A stretch of DNA of 64,000 nt from Clostridia bacterium (GCA_024653205.1 JANLFO010000004.1:62001-126000); one strand, 5' to 3'; positions 26,468 through 37,876 are shown, counted from the stretch's first letter. Made by a program: numbers and translations. Notes: generated from the letters alone by a model not told the origin.

Positions 26468-27219
26468 CTATTTAGTACCGAGCCTCTCCCGCAGGAGCCG
26501 AGAGAAGGCCCTCACGTGCTCGGTCGGCTTGGCGCGGGTATGCACCACCTTATACGTTAGGGTGGGTAAGGGTAGCGGCGGCTCAAGCTCAGAGAGGGTG
26601 CCGGCCTCGAGGTCTTCCTGGACCGCGACCCGGTGGGTAATAGTGGCCAGCGAGTTGTTCCTGACCGCTCTCTTGATGCCCTCAGGGTGGTTGAGTTCCA
26701 GAATAATGTTGGGCTTTAGCCCCAGCCTCCTAAAGTACGTATCCACACTCCTTCGAACGGTGGCGGTGCGTGGTGCCTGGGGTTGGCTATGGCTACTAGA
26801 CCCTGGGTGAAAGTGAAATCACACACTGCCCTTGGAGTGCCAATGTCCTGGGGTACAATGGCTAAGTCGTAGGCATCGTCCTGGATTGTTGCCAGGCGCT
26901 CTCGGGGGTTGAGAGTGGTGGTAATGGCGACCACTATAACCATAGTATTAGGAAGATGGCGGTGGAACTCTAGCGCCAGTTTTGGCAGCACATAGATACC
27001 CACGTCAACGCCGCAAACCATGCGCACCTTTTGGGACCTTGCCGGAGCCCCGGGTTCTAAGCATCGCAGCTCGTCAAACAATTCTTCTAGGTTCCCGCAG
27101 ATTTTAAGGGCTACTTGGTAGACAATTTGTTTTCCTCCGGGAGCGCTTGGACGGAGAGTTCCGGCTAGGGGCCCCGCCCCGGCCGCCTTATGGCGGTGCC
27201 GGGCGGTGCGCCAGGTCAT
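26468..27219 (-). pseudogene. LysR-type transcriptional regulator, broken
   Basis: Two overlapping minus-strand frames carry successive parts of a LysR effector-binding domain: 27219-26716 has RMVCGVDVGIYVLPKLALEF and YDLAIVPQDIG; 26746-26468 has VDTYFRRLGLKPNIILEL and the C-terminal end. Between ANPRHH and VDTYF about 25 residues are missing and the frame changes, so there is an internal deletion. The N-terminal helix-turn-helix is also gone, with only the linker (KQIVYQVALKI) left. It is divergently placed from the broken gene at 27303, the standard layout of a LysR regulator and its target. Confidence 0.75.
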
Positions 27220-27302
27220 CGCTTCTTCAGGCGAGGCGCCGTTTAGGCAAGCCGGGACGGATAGAATAAGTTACTACCTTGGTAAAGGGGTGTCGAGAGC
27301 AG

Positions 27303-28201
27303 ATGCTTCAGAATCCGGGCAAAGCGCTGCGGAAGCTACTGGAAGAACCGGGGATACTGGTGGCGCCCGGTGCGTATGACGGTATCTCAGCCCGACTGAT
27401 AGCCAGGGCGGGCTTTAAGGCCGCCTGCCTGACGGGGGCCGGTTTCTCGGCTACGCTCCTGGGCCAGCCCGATATCGGCTTGTTAACCATGTCCGAAGTG
27501 GTTACGCACACGGGAAATATTTGTTCGGCGGTCGATATTCCGGTAATCGCCGACGCGGACACGGGCTACGGAAACGCGCTGAATGTAATTCGTACCGTGC
27601 ACGAATTCGAAGCGGCGGGGTTGCTGCCGTGATGTTAGAGGACCAGGTCATGCCAAAACGCTGTGGGCATCTCGAGGGAAAACAGGTGGTGAGCGTTGAG
27701 GAGTTCACGGCGAAGCTGAGGGCGGCGGTGCGGGAACGGTGGAACCCCAACTTGGTTATCCTCGCTCGAACCGATGCCCGCGCGGTAGAAGGCCTGGAGA
27801 AAGCCATTGAACGGTGTAAGCGGTATATAGAGACCGGAGCGGACGCCATACTCTTGGAAGCTCCGCAATCGTTGGAGGAGTTCGAAACGGTTGCCCGAGA
27901 ACTCGCCTCCTCCGTCCCCCTGGTGGCCAACATGGTCTCCGGGGGCAAGACCCCTTCGCTGACCTGCACAGAGCTGGAACAGTTGGGCTACAAGATGGTG
28001 GTTTTCCCGGCCGCCTGCGTGCGGGCGGCCTCTGCTGCGATTATGGATGCATTAACCTACTTGAAAGAGAAAGGCACCGACCGCGGGCTGGTGGAGGGGC
28101 TGGAGTCCTTGGACGTCTTCCGTCTCGTAGGCCTAGACGCCTGGTTGGAGCTTGACGATCGATATCGGTCGCGGGAGGCTCCAGAGGCCGCCCTGCGATA
28201 A
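27303..28201 (+). pseudogene. Isocitrate lyase/PEP mutase family enzyme, single-base frameshift
   Basis: Frame 27303-27632 (from ATG 27303) has ILVAPGAYDGISARLI and VIADADTGYGNALNVIRTVH, then stops. The continuation GVAAVMLEDQVMPKRCGHLE is one frame over and runs to 28201. Adding one G in the GGGG run near 27617-27620 restores an unbroken protein of about 299 residues. KRCGH holds the catalytic Cys of isocitrate and 2-methylisocitrate lyases; the QPDIGLLTMSEV segment is closest to oxaloacetate decarboxylase and 2,3-dimethylmalate lyase relatives. Such enzymes cleave a C-C bond next to a carboxylate. A sequencing error in the homopolymer is possible. Confidence 0.82.
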
Positions 28202-28514
28202 ACTCATTGCCGTTGTCGCTGTGAAGGCCCCAGACCGGGCACGGCCAGTGATTGATAATGCTCTCTAATTCCTGGAAGATAGCGGATTGGCCGCGGCCCA
28301 AAACCGCCCGGCGGCGGCTGTAGCCGCTGACCACGTCCACCACCGAGAGGTTGTAAGCATACTGGCCATAAGAGGAGCCGCCGTTATACTCTACCAGATC
28401 GGCCTGCAAAGCGCCGGCTCGGGTTTCGTCCCACCGGTAGTGCTCGGTCGAAGTTGTAGTAACCAGCAAGTACCAAGTGGTGATCCCAGCCGAGGTACGC
28501 CGCCTTCTGGGCAT
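28197..28514 (-). mobile_element. Transposase remnant (DDE integrase core)
   Basis: The minus strand reads LQADLVEYNGGSSYGQYAYN, then VVDVVSGYS and, near the end, LHSDNGNEFI. This is the middle of an rve-type DDE catalytic domain with the first two acidic positions. The third catalytic Glu, the N-terminal helix-turn-helix and the terminal inverted repeats are absent. It abuts the end of the lyase gene to the left and overlaps the antitoxin remnant on the opposite strand to the right. Confidence 0.65.
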
Positions 28515-28644
28515 AAAGAAGGGTCAGAGGCTTCAAGTTTTGGTAGAGGAAGGGGCAATAAGGTTCGTGCCTACGGTTCCCCTCCCCGACATGCGCGGCT
28601 ATCTCCGGGGAATGGACACTCGGGTGGAACGGAAGGAAACATAA
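28441..28644 (+). pseudogene. AbrB/MazE-type antitoxin without a start
   Basis: The frame reads VVVTSKYQVVIPAEVRRLLG, IKKGQRLQVLVEEGAIRFVP and MRGYLRGMDTRVERKET, ending at TAA 28642-28644. This is a SpoVT/AbrB swapped-hairpin DNA-binding domain with the tail typical of antitoxins paired with PIN toxins. No ATG, GTG or TTG precedes the conserved start, and a stop (TAG 28438-28440) lies just upstream, so the start was lost where the transposase remnant joins. No PIN toxin follows. Not translated as it stands unless from the internal GTG 28477. Confidence 0.68.
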
Positions 28645-28939
28645 CTTCCGGGCGTGGTCTTTATTCCCAAGGATGCGGGTTAGTCAACCGCGGAGGAGAT
28701 TCGCGCAACAACGCCAATTTGGGGTGAGCTTGGGCTGGGCGCCTAGCTAGGCCTTGGCTGTGCGGACCGGGTGAGGTCAGACGAAGGAGTCGGCGGGGGC
28801 TCCAGAAAAGCCGCCGGGTCGGCGCCGAGGGCTCTTCTCCTACCCGCCCGGTGCGGGAACCTTAAGGCCCCGGTGGCCGTCTTAGAGACAGGGCAGGGTT
28901 CTGAATGGTCCTTGCCACTGATGGGAGGGGGCAGGAAAG
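28645..28939. other. Gap before the SIMPL-domain gene
   Basis: About 295 bases with no gene. The stretch 28760-28850 can fold (GGCGG 28792-28796 with CCGCC 28811-28815 inside CGGGT 28768-28772 with ACCCG 28842-28846), but it matches no riboswitch or small-RNA consensus that I know. It may be a structured leader or chance in GC-rich DNA. Confidence 0.4.
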
Positions 28940-29668
28940 GTGAACGGCCAGAGGTTTCCTCAACTAATCGTAGCCGCGGTGGTTTTGGCCGCCGCCCTGG
29001 TGGCCTCAGCGCTGGTGGTGACCGACACCTGGGACAAACAGCGGTCCAGCGTGACCGTGACCGGCGCCGCTACCAAGGAGCTGCGCTCCGATTTGGCCGT
29101 GTGGCGGCTCAATCTTACCCGGCGGTCACCGGACCGGGCCGAGGCCCTGGCGGGGGTGAAGCGGGACCTGGAAATGGTCCGGCAGTTCCTCCAAGCCCGC
29201 GGCATCCCGGAGGACCAAATCAGCCTTCTGCCGGTAAGCCTTAACGTGATCTACCAGGTGGACCAGTTCGGAAGAGAGACCGGCCAGATCCAGGCCTACC
29301 AGGCCAACCAGACGGTAGAGGTAAAATCGGCCGACGTGGACCGCATCACCGAGGCCTACAAGAGCACGGGCGAGCTGGTTGAGAAGGGTGTGGAACTCTT
29401 TGTCGAACCGCCCCAGTACTTCTACACCCGGCTGGACGAGCTGAAGCTGGAGATGCTGGCTCAGGCCACGGAGAACGCGCGCCAGCGGGCGGAGAGGATC
29501 GCCCAGAAGGCCGGCGGCCGGTTGGGCTCCCTGCGCTCGGCCAAGATGGGCGTCTTCCAGATCACCCCGGTGCACTCCACGGAAGTATCCGACTACGGCA
29601 TCAACGATACTTCCTCCCTGGAGAAGAAGATCACCGCGGTGGTAAACGTGCAGTTCAACCTGGAGTGA
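28940..29668 (+). CDS. SIMPL (DUF541) domain protein, membrane-anchored or secreted
   Basis: 242 residues from GTG 28940 with G-rich and AGGAAAGG sites upstream. Residues 9-28 form one hydrophobic segment (LIVAAVVLAAALVASALVV) that acts as signal peptide or anchor. The rest is an OmpA-BP26/SIMPL fold: VTVTGAATKELRSDLAVW, a helical middle and a C-terminal KITAVVNVQFNLE strand. The biochemical function of the family is not settled; it includes periplasmic oxidative-stress-related proteins. It stands alone, after the decayed island. Confidence 0.85.
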   Translation: MNGQRFPQLIVAAVVLAAALVASALVVTDTWDKQRSSVTVTGAATKELRSDLAVWRLNLTRRSPDRAEALAGVKRDLEMVRQFLQARGIPEDQISLLPVSLNVIYQVDQFGRETGQIQAYQANQTVEVKSADVDRITEAYKSTGELVEKGVELFVEPPQYFYTRLDELKLEMLAQATENARQRAERIAQKAGGRLGSLRSAKMGVFQITPVHSTEVSDYGINDTSSLEKKITAVVNVQFNLE

Positions 29669-29757
29669 CCGTGGCGGCGACGCCTTGCCAGCTATTAGCA
29701 GCCTGAGGCGGCCTACCCCTACCTGGCCCGGAGTTTATATGCCGGGTGGAAGCACTC

Positions 29758-29796
29758 TTGACGCAGTTCTAGCGCCGGTTTATACTTTGTATAAAC
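29758..29796 (+). promoter_or_regulatory. mazEF promoter with overlapping operator
   Basis: TTGACG (29758-29763), 17 bases, TATACT (29781-29786): a near-consensus sigma-A promoter. A perfect palindrome, GTTTATAC-TTT-GTATAAAC (29778-29796), covers the -10 box. Binding of the MazE/MazF complex there would block RNA polymerase. The start codon of mazE lies about 20 bases downstream of the palindrome. Confidence 0.8.
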
Positions 29797-29815
29797 TTAG
29801 GGAAAGGGTGCGAAC

Positions 29816-30049
29816 ATGGGGCCTCGCGTACAAAGGTGGGGAAATAGCCTTGCCATACGCCTTCCCAAGGCGCTGGCCGGGAAGCTGGGGCTGGCCGAGG
29901 GCACCCCGGTGGAGCTAGAGGTTGACCGCGACCGGCTCGTGATCTACCCCAGACGGTACACCCTGGAAGAGTTGCTGGCGCAGGTTGGGCCCGACAACCG
30001 GCACGCTGAGGTCGATACCGGCCCACCTCGGGGACGGGAAGAATGGTGA
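29816..30049 (+). CDS. mazE: MazE-type antitoxin
   Basis: 77 residues with an AbrB-like DNA-binding N-terminus (RVQRWGNSLAIRLPKALAGK, PVELEVDRDRLVIYPR) and a flexible acidic tail (LAQVGPDNRHAEVD) that would bind the toxin. ATG 29816 follows GGGAAAGGGTG. It neutralises the toxin encoded next and, with it, represses the promoter at 29758. The gene overlaps mazF by seven bases, so translation is coupled. Confidence 0.92.
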   Translation: MGPRVQRWGNSLAIRLPKALAGKLGLAEGTPVELEVDRDRLVIYPRRYTLEELLAQVGPDNRHAEVDTGPPRGREEW

Positions 30050-30387
30050 ACCCCAAGGGCTACGTGCCGGAACGAGGCGACCTAATATGGTTGGAGTTTA
30101 ATCCCCAGGCGGGTCACGAGCAGGCGGGAAGACGTCCGGCGCTGGTGATCTCCCCGGGGTTGTATAACGCCAAGGTGGGGCTGGCCTTGGTTTGCCCGAT
30201 TACATCAAGAAAGAAGAGTTACCCATTCGAGGTTGCGCTTCCTTCGGATCTGGCGGTTTCGGGCGTGGTGCTGGCCGACCAGATCAAGAGCCTCGACTGG
30301 CAGGCCCGCAAAGCTGAGTTTATCGCTCGGGCTCCGGCGGCCGTGCTCCAGGAGGTGCTGGCCAGGTTCCGCCCTCTGGTTACCTGA
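30043..30387 (+). CDS. mazF: MazF-type mRNA interferase toxin
   Basis: 114 residues, a full-length PemK/MazF fold: YVPERGDLIWLEFNPQAGHE at the N-terminus, GRRPALVISPGLYN, VCPITSRKKSYPFEV and VVLADQIKSLDW. The conserved Arg (GRRPALV) and Thr-Ser (PITS) positions used in RNA cleavage are present. It cuts mRNA at short specific sequences when free of antitoxin. The module is intact. Confidence 0.93.
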   Translation: MVNPKGYVPERGDLIWLEFNPQAGHEQAGRRPALVISPGLYNAKVGLALVCPITSRKKSYPFEVALPSDLAVSGVVLADQIKSLDWQARKAEFIARAPAAVLQEVLARFRPLVT

Positions 30388-30577
30388 GCCACTGCCCTGC
30401 CCTGCTCGATCGCCAACAGAGGTACCCAAGCTGCAGATGTACTCCCTTGATCAAGCCGAAACCTGAATCGGCGAGCAGGCCCTGCAGGAATTTGCGGAGA
30501 TAGCCCTGTAATGATTTGCGAGAGGCAACGGGCTATAGCCTGCAGCTCAAGCTCGCCAGTGGCTACCCGCGAGGAGC

Positions 30578-31075
30578 TTAAAAGATTCGCTCCTTCAGGC
30601 CCAGGGCCAGGGCAGCGCCCAGTTCCTCGCAGAGCGCCAGGGTTTCTTCGGTTACCGGGCCGTGGGAAATCAGGGGCGGCTGCACCTTCTTGAGTTTCAG
30701 CCCGGTGCAGATTCTTTCTACCGAGAGCCGGGCGCCGGTACCGTCGTTGCCCGCGCTGATAAACAGGACGTAGGGCTTCCGGAAAACGGTTCGCTCGGCA
30801 AGAGCCTTCTCGTACACGCGGTCGAAGAAGTCCTTTACCATGCCGGCCATATACCCGAAGTACTCCGGCGTGCCGATGGCCAGCCCGTCGCAGCGAAGGA
30901 GGTCATCCAGTTTCGCCTCCTTCGCCGGTTTGAGCCAAACCCGGGCGCCCGCCTCTTGGGCGCCCCGGGCTACTGCCTGCGCCATCTTCAGGGTATTGCC
31001 GCCCTGGCTGTGGAAGATAACCAGTACGGTCGGTTCTTCCCCCGCGGGCTCAACTTGTGGGGGCCGGTCGGCCAT
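30578..31075 (-). CDS. Flavodoxin-family protein (WrbA/NADPH-dependent FMN reductase-like)
   Basis: 165 residues on the minus strand from ATG 31075, with GGAGGTG upstream on that strand. The FMN-phosphate loop is IFHSQGGNTLKMA (residues about 20-32), followed by AIGTPEYFGYMAGMVKDFFD and a C-terminal helical end. It is a flavin-binding electron carrier or quinone/FMN reductase. It is a single-gene transcript diverging from the zinc-ribbon gene. Confidence 0.87.
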   Translation of the reverse strand: MADRPPQVEPAGEEPTVLVIFHSQGGNTLKMAQAVARGAQEAGARVWLKPAKEAKLDDLLRCDGLAIGTPEYFGYMAGMVKDFFDRVYEKALAERTVFRKPYVLFISAGNDGTGARLSVERICTGLKLKKVQPPLISHGPVTEETLALCEELGAALALGLKERIF

Positions 31076-31381
31076 GGTGCACCTCCGGGTAGAGTGTTTT
31101 CGGGTCTCCGGCAGCCGCCGGCCTCGATCCTCCGGTATGCGGGCAGGGCTTGCCGGTTCCGGATCGGCCGCAACGGGCCCGACCGTCCTGCGCAGCGTGT
31201 GTCAATATTTCGCCACTTTACGAGCCGTTTCCTCCCCGGTTATCGGCGGTTTATCAGGACGGCTTGCCGGGCGGCCGGGCCGGAAGGGGGGGATGCCGGG
31301 GTAAGCCAAGGCCGTTGCGTCTGACGACGGCCGCAGGGAGTGACCCCAAGGCGTCCGCCAAAGCGGATGTGCCGGGTAAGG

Positions 31382-31410
31382 TTGCGCCCGAGCCCCGCGA
31401 CCGGTATACT
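31382..31410 (+). promoter_or_regulatory. Sigma-A-like promoter for the zinc-ribbon gene
   Basis: TTGCGC (31382-31387), 17 bases, TATACT (31405-31410), about 50 bases before the GTG at 31462. It lies in the 386-base spacer (31076-31461), which otherwise shows no gene. Confidence 0.5.
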
Positions 31411-31461
31411 GGTAACGGACGACAGAACCGGAAATCCGGGCCCAAGGAGGTCACGAAACCC

Positions 31462-31731
31462 GTGAAGTGCCCCCTCTGTGAAGTCACCATGAAGGAAGTA
31501 GAGCGGCGCGGCGTGCTCATCGATGTGTGCCCGGAATGCAGGGGCGTGTGGCTGGACCGCGGCGAGCTGGAGAAGCTGCTTTCCGTCTCCCAACACGAGC
31601 GCGACGAAGAAGCGCGCTACGAAGAGAGCCACCCCAAAGGGCGCAGGCACGAAGATCACGAGCCCTACCCGCCATACAAGAAAAAGCACAAGCGCCGTTC
31701 CTTCCTAGAGGATCTCTTCGACTTCGACTAG
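31462..31731 (+). CDS. TFIIB-type zinc-ribbon protein
   Basis: 89 residues from GTG 31462, which has AGGAGGT at 31445-31451. Two CxxC pairs (CPLCEVTM, CPECRGVWLDRGELEKLL) make a zf-TFIIB ribbon; VWLDRGELEKL is the hallmark of this bacterial family. The tail is acidic and basic in blocks (residues about 45-89), ending SFLEDLFDFD. Function unknown; perhaps a small nucleic-acid or protein-binding factor. The open frame extends to 31150, but the homologous part starts here. Confidence 0.87.
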   Translation: MKCPLCEVTMKEVERRGVLIDVCPECRGVWLDRGELEKLLSVSQHERDEEARYEESHPKGRRHEDHEPYPPYKKKHKRRSFLEDLFDFD

Positions 31732-32038
31732 GCGGCCAGGTGGCGTACGCCGTTCGGCGCCCGGGCTACCCGGCTGCCCGCCGCCTCGGCCCCGATTTTT
31801 TCAATCTTCAACAGGCGGTTCAGTGCCGGCCCCGGCAAAAAACAAGCCTGGGTCCGGCCCCTGGGCCCCAAAGTCGAAGTTAAGGCGGAATCTCACACAC
31901 GAACCCCTCGGAGCGTGAAGGCATCGCGGTTCATCTGGTCGGGTAAATGGTGAAAAGGGAGTCGGGGCTGCCGGCAGGCGGAGAAGGCGTGGGGGTACGC
32001 TCCGGGGCCAGTCCGTACCGCGGGAAGGGACCCATGCG
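31732..32038. other. Gap before the DUF456 gene
   Basis: 307 bases without a gene. Near 31960-31985 a GGGCTGCCGGCAGG stretch resembles the right arm of repeat copy E (38135-38149) and may be a worn fragment of the same family. Nothing else stands out. Confidence 0.5.
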
Positions 32039-32518
32039 GTGGAGGCCGTAGCACTCTTGGTGGCCGTGGTGCTGTTCCTGGCCGGGCTGGCGGGGATTCT
32101 ATTGCCGGTACTGCCCGGCCACCCGCTTATCTGGCTGGGAATGCTCTTCTACGGGCTACTCACCGGCTTTGAGAGTATAAGCTGGCCTTTTCTGCTATGG
32201 CAGGGTCTTCTGGCCCTGGCCGGGGTACTGGTCGACTACCTGGCCGGGGCCTGGGGAGTGCGGCGCTACGGCGGCTCCCGGGCGGCGGTGTGGGGGGCGG
32301 TCGGAGGAGCCATAGTGGGGGGCCTGGCGCTGGGGCCACTGGGCATCCTGGTGGGGCCGCTGGCAGGCGCGGTGGGGGCAGAGCTGGTAGCCGGGCGTTC
32401 TCCGGCCCAGGCCCTCCGGGTAGGTCTCGGCACTCTGGTGGGCTTTCTCGGCGGTCTGGTATTGAAGTTCGGGCTGGCCGCAGCCATGATCGTCTGGTTC
32501 TTCCTGGCGGTCTGGTAG
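32039..32518 (+). CDS. DUF456 membrane protein
   Basis: 159 residues, mostly hydrophobic, with about four or five membrane segments. The family signature LAGILLPVLPGHPLIWLGML is near the N-terminus, and a glycine-rich block (GAVGGAIVGGLALGPLGILV) in the middle. GTG 32039 has AAGGGA upstream. Function is unknown for the family; its glycine-rich central region is membrane-embedded. Repeat copy C follows directly. Confidence 0.87.
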   Translation: MEAVALLVAVVLFLAGLAGILLPVLPGHPLIWLGMLFYGLLTGFESISWPFLLWQGLLALAGVLVDYLAGAWGVRRYGGSRAAVWGAVGGAIVGGLALGPLGILVGPLAGAVGAELVAGRSPAQALRVGLGTLVGFLGGLVLKFGLAAAMIVWFFLAVW

Positions 32519-32584
32519 GTCGGCCCTCGCGGCGCCCCGCATACATACCCGGGACCCGTGGTCGTTATGAGACGCGGTCTGGTG

Positions 32585-32876
32585 ACTGAGTTATCCCCAC
32601 CGGACTGCGAGGCGTCAGGCCGCTTGCTCGGCCAGGGGCCCGGCAGGAGGAGGACACGCCACTGTGGGCGGGTACCGAACTCGGTGAGAGCGAGCGTGGA
32701 GGCGGGCGCCAGGCCTCTGGACGGCCGAAGCCGCGCCGGCGCCATGGACGGGTTCTTGCGCGGTGTGCCCTCGGAGGGAGCGCGAGGCTCGAACCTGGTT
32801 AGGTTGGCAAAGCGACCGGTACTAGGGCGAAACCAGCGCTGCGCCGGGACAAACTGGGGGCAACCCAGGATTAGTG
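32585..32876 (+). repeat. Intergenic repeat family, copy C (long form)
   Basis: Begins with CTGAGTTATCCCC and ends with GGGACAAACTGGGG. The core GGTACCGAACTCGGTGAGAG, then GGAGGCGGGCGCCAGGCC, GGACGGCCGAAGC and GCCATGGACGGGTTCTTG, is nearly the same as in copy H (inverted, 59.7 kb). It fills the spacer between DUF456 and uvrA. An in-frame reading of the core exists but it carries no recognisable protein. Confidence 0.85.
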
Positions 32877-32922
32877 GGTATGGGAGTCGTAATGTGCTAT
32901 CATATATTCCGGTGAGTGCCGG

Positions 32923-35769
<2,847 letters not shown>

Positions 35770-35770
35770 A

Positions 35771-36025
35771 GCGGAGTTAGCCCTACTTTTGGGGTGGCGG
35801 GCGGTACCGGGTGCTCATCTGAGTACATTGGCACCTCGCCGGGTACCGAACTTGGCGAGGGCAAGTCCGGAGGCGGGCCGGAGGCCATGGACGGCCGAAG
35901 CGGCGGGGCGCCACGGACGGCGCCTCCGCCGGGAGCCCGCCGGAGGGCGAAGCCCGAGCCTTAGCTCGGTCGGCGAGGTGACAGTACGAACGGGGAGCAC
36001 CCGGTACCGCCCAAGGCACGCTGGG
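35771..36025 (+). repeat. Intergenic repeat family, copy D (long form)
   Basis: Same core as copies E and F: GGGTACCGAACTTGGCGAGG, GGAGGCGGGCCGGAGGCCATG, GACGGCCGAAGCGGCGGGGC, then GGACGGCGCCTCCGCCGG and AGCCCGCCGGAGG. The left end (CGGAGTTAGCCC) is eroded. It lies between uvrA and uvrC and is responsible for the long open frame that precedes the real uvrC start. Confidence 0.82.
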
Positions 36026-36055
36026 GAGGCGCCAGAGTCTAAAGGGGTGGGAACG

Positions 36056-37876
36056 GTGGGCTGGCAGGATAAGGTGAAGGACCTGCCCGAGGCGCCGGGA
36101 GTGTACCTCATGCGGGACGCATCGGGCGAAGTAATTTACGTGGGTAAGGCGAGCTCCCTGCGGCAGCGGGTGCGTTCCTACGTCCACGATCCGGCCGGCC
36201 AGCCGCCCAAGGTGCGGGCCCTGGTCCAGCACGTGGCCGACCTGGAGTACATCGTCACCGATACTCCGGTGGAGGCCCTGGTGCTGGAATGCAACCTGAT
36301 CAAGAGCTACCGCCCGCGCTACAACGTTAACCTCAAGGACGACAAGGCCTACCCTTATCTCAAGATAACCCTTAGGGAGGAGTTTCCCCGCCTGGCGGTT
36401 ACCCGGCGCCGCCAGGAGGACGGCTCCCGCTACTTCGGCCCCTACACCAACGCCGGAGCCTTACGCCAGACTCTCCGGGTAATGCGCCGGGTATTTCCCC
36501 TGCGTACCTGCAAGACCCAGCGCTGGCCGGCCGGGCAGCGGCCCTGCCTGGACGCGCACCTGGGTCTGTGCCTGGCTCCCTGCGCCGGCCGGGTAGATTC
36601 CGCTGCCTACCGCCGGGTGGCGGCGGACCTGGTGGCCTTCCTGGAAGGACGCGGGGAGATCCTGCTCAGGGACCTGCGGCGCCGCATGGAGGAAGCGGCC
36701 CGGGAACTGCGTTTTGAGGAGGCGGCCCGGCTGCGGGACCGGTGGCAGGCCCTGGAGGAGGTACTGGCGCACCGCCGGGTGGCCTTTGGCGGCGAGGGCG
36801 ACCGGGACGTGGTGGGCCTGGCCGTGGCCGGAGGAGAGGCCTCGGTGCAGGTATTTACCCTGCGCGGAGGGGCGGTTACCGGCCGGGAGAATTTCTTCCT
36901 GGAAGCGGGTGAAAGCGAGGCCGGAGAGATCCTGCGCTCCTTCCTGCAGCATTATTACAGCCGCCGCGAGGAGGTGCCGGCCGAGATTCTGCTTCCCGGC
37001 GAGCCGGAGGACCGCCTGCTTCTGGAGCAGTGGCTCACCTCGCGCCGGGGGCGCAGGGTGAGGCTCTTGGTTCCCAGACGGGGAACCAAGAGGGAACAGG
37101 TGGCGCGGGCGGAGGCCAACGCCGCTGCGGCGCTTGATCTCCGCCAGAAGGGCGAAGAGCGGCGCCTGTCCCGGGTGGCGGCGGTGGGGCAGGCCCTGGG
37201 ACTGGCGGCCCTGGCCCGGCGCATCGAAGGTTACGACATATCCCACCTGGGGGGTACGGCGGCAGTGGGCTCTATGGTGGTGTTCGTGGACGGCCGGCCG
37301 GAGAAGGCGTCCTACCGCCGCTTCCGGGTGCGGGAAGCCGAACGCGGAGACGACTACGGCGCCCTGCGGGAGGTGCTGCGGCGGAGGCTGGAGCGCCTGG
37401 CCGCCGGGGACCCCGGCTTTGCCGCTCCCCCGGATCTGATTCTGGTGGACGGAGGCCGGGGACAGGTGGAGGCGGCGCGGGAGGTGCTGGAGGAGGCGGG
37501 TTGGCCGGAGCTTCCGGTGTACGGCCTGGCCAAGGCGGAGGAAGTCCTGTACTATCCCGGGGGCGGCCCGCTGGAGCTGGGGCGGGATTCGCCGGCCCTG
37601 CAGCTTCTGCAGGAAGTGCGAGACGAGGCCCACCGCTTTGCCCAGAGCTACCACCACCGCCTCCGGCAGCGGGAGACCCGCCGTTCGGTGCTGGGGGAGG
37701 TCCCGGGAGTGGGTCCGAAGCGGCGGCGGGCGCTGCTGGAGGCCTTCGGATCGGTGGAAGGATTGCGAAGGGCGAGTGTCGAAGAGATAGCGGCGGTAAA
37801 GGGGATGAGCCGGGCCCTGGCCGCCCGCGTTAAGGCCCACCTGGAGGCAGAACCGGGCGAGGACTCTGGAAGCTGA
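36056..37876 (+). CDS. uvrC: UvrABC excinuclease subunit C
   Basis: 606 residues, normal for UvrC, from GTG 36056 with AAGGGG upstream; the frame is open to 35789 but that part is repeat copy D. Domains are the GIY-YIG nuclease (PGVYLMRDASGEVIYVGKA, residues 13-31) for the 3' incision, a UvrB-binding UVR motif (FEEAARLRDRWQALEE near residue 220), the RNase H-like endonuclease with DISHLGG and ILVDGGRGQ for the 5' incision, and tandem helix-hairpin-helix motifs (LGEVPGVGPKRRRALLEAFG) at the end. Confidence 0.97.
   Translation: MGWQDKVKDLPEAPGVYLMRDASGEVIYVGKASSLRQRVRSYVHDPAGQPPKVRALVQHVADLEYIVTDTPVEALVLECNLIKSYRPRYNVNLKDDKAYPYLKITLREEFPRLAVTRRRQEDGSRYFGPYTNAGALRQTLRVMRRVFPLRTCKTQRWPAGQRPCLDAHLGLCLAPCAGRVDSAAYRRVAADLVAFLEGRGEILLRDLRRRMEEAARELRFEEAARLRDRWQALEEVLAHRRVAFGGEGDRDVVGLAVAGGEASVQVFTLRGGAVTGRENFFLEAGESEAGEILRSFLQHYYSRREEVPAEILLPGEPEDRLLLEQWLTSRRGRRVRLLVPRRGTKREQVARAEANAAAALDLRQKGEERRLSRVAAVGQALGLAALARRIEGYDISHLGGTAAVGSMVVFVDGRPEKASYRRFRVREAERGDDYGALREVLRRRLERLAAGDPGFAAPPDLILVDGGRGQVEAAREVLEEAGWPELPVYGLAKAEEVLYYPGGGPLELGRDSPALQLLQEVRDEAHRFAQSYHHRLRQRETRRSVLGEVPGVGPKRRRALLEAFGSVEGLRRASVEEIAAVKGMSRALAARVKAHLEAEPGEDSGS

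Noticed and set aside
28735-28935. Riboswitch or small-RNA gene before the SIMPL gene
   Set aside because: Some pairing is possible, but none of the cobalamin, TPP, FMN, SAM, glycine, T-box or 6S signatures fits.
32785-32810. LexA/SOS-like box (CGAAC...G) upstream of uvrA
   Set aside because: CGAACCTGGTTAGG does not match the Gram-positive consensus CGAACRNRYGTTYG, and it lies within repeat copy C.
35789-36055. Ninety extra N-terminal residues of UvrC
   Set aside because: They are translated repeat copy D; UvrC homologues start at the GIY-YIG domain a few residues after GTG 36056.
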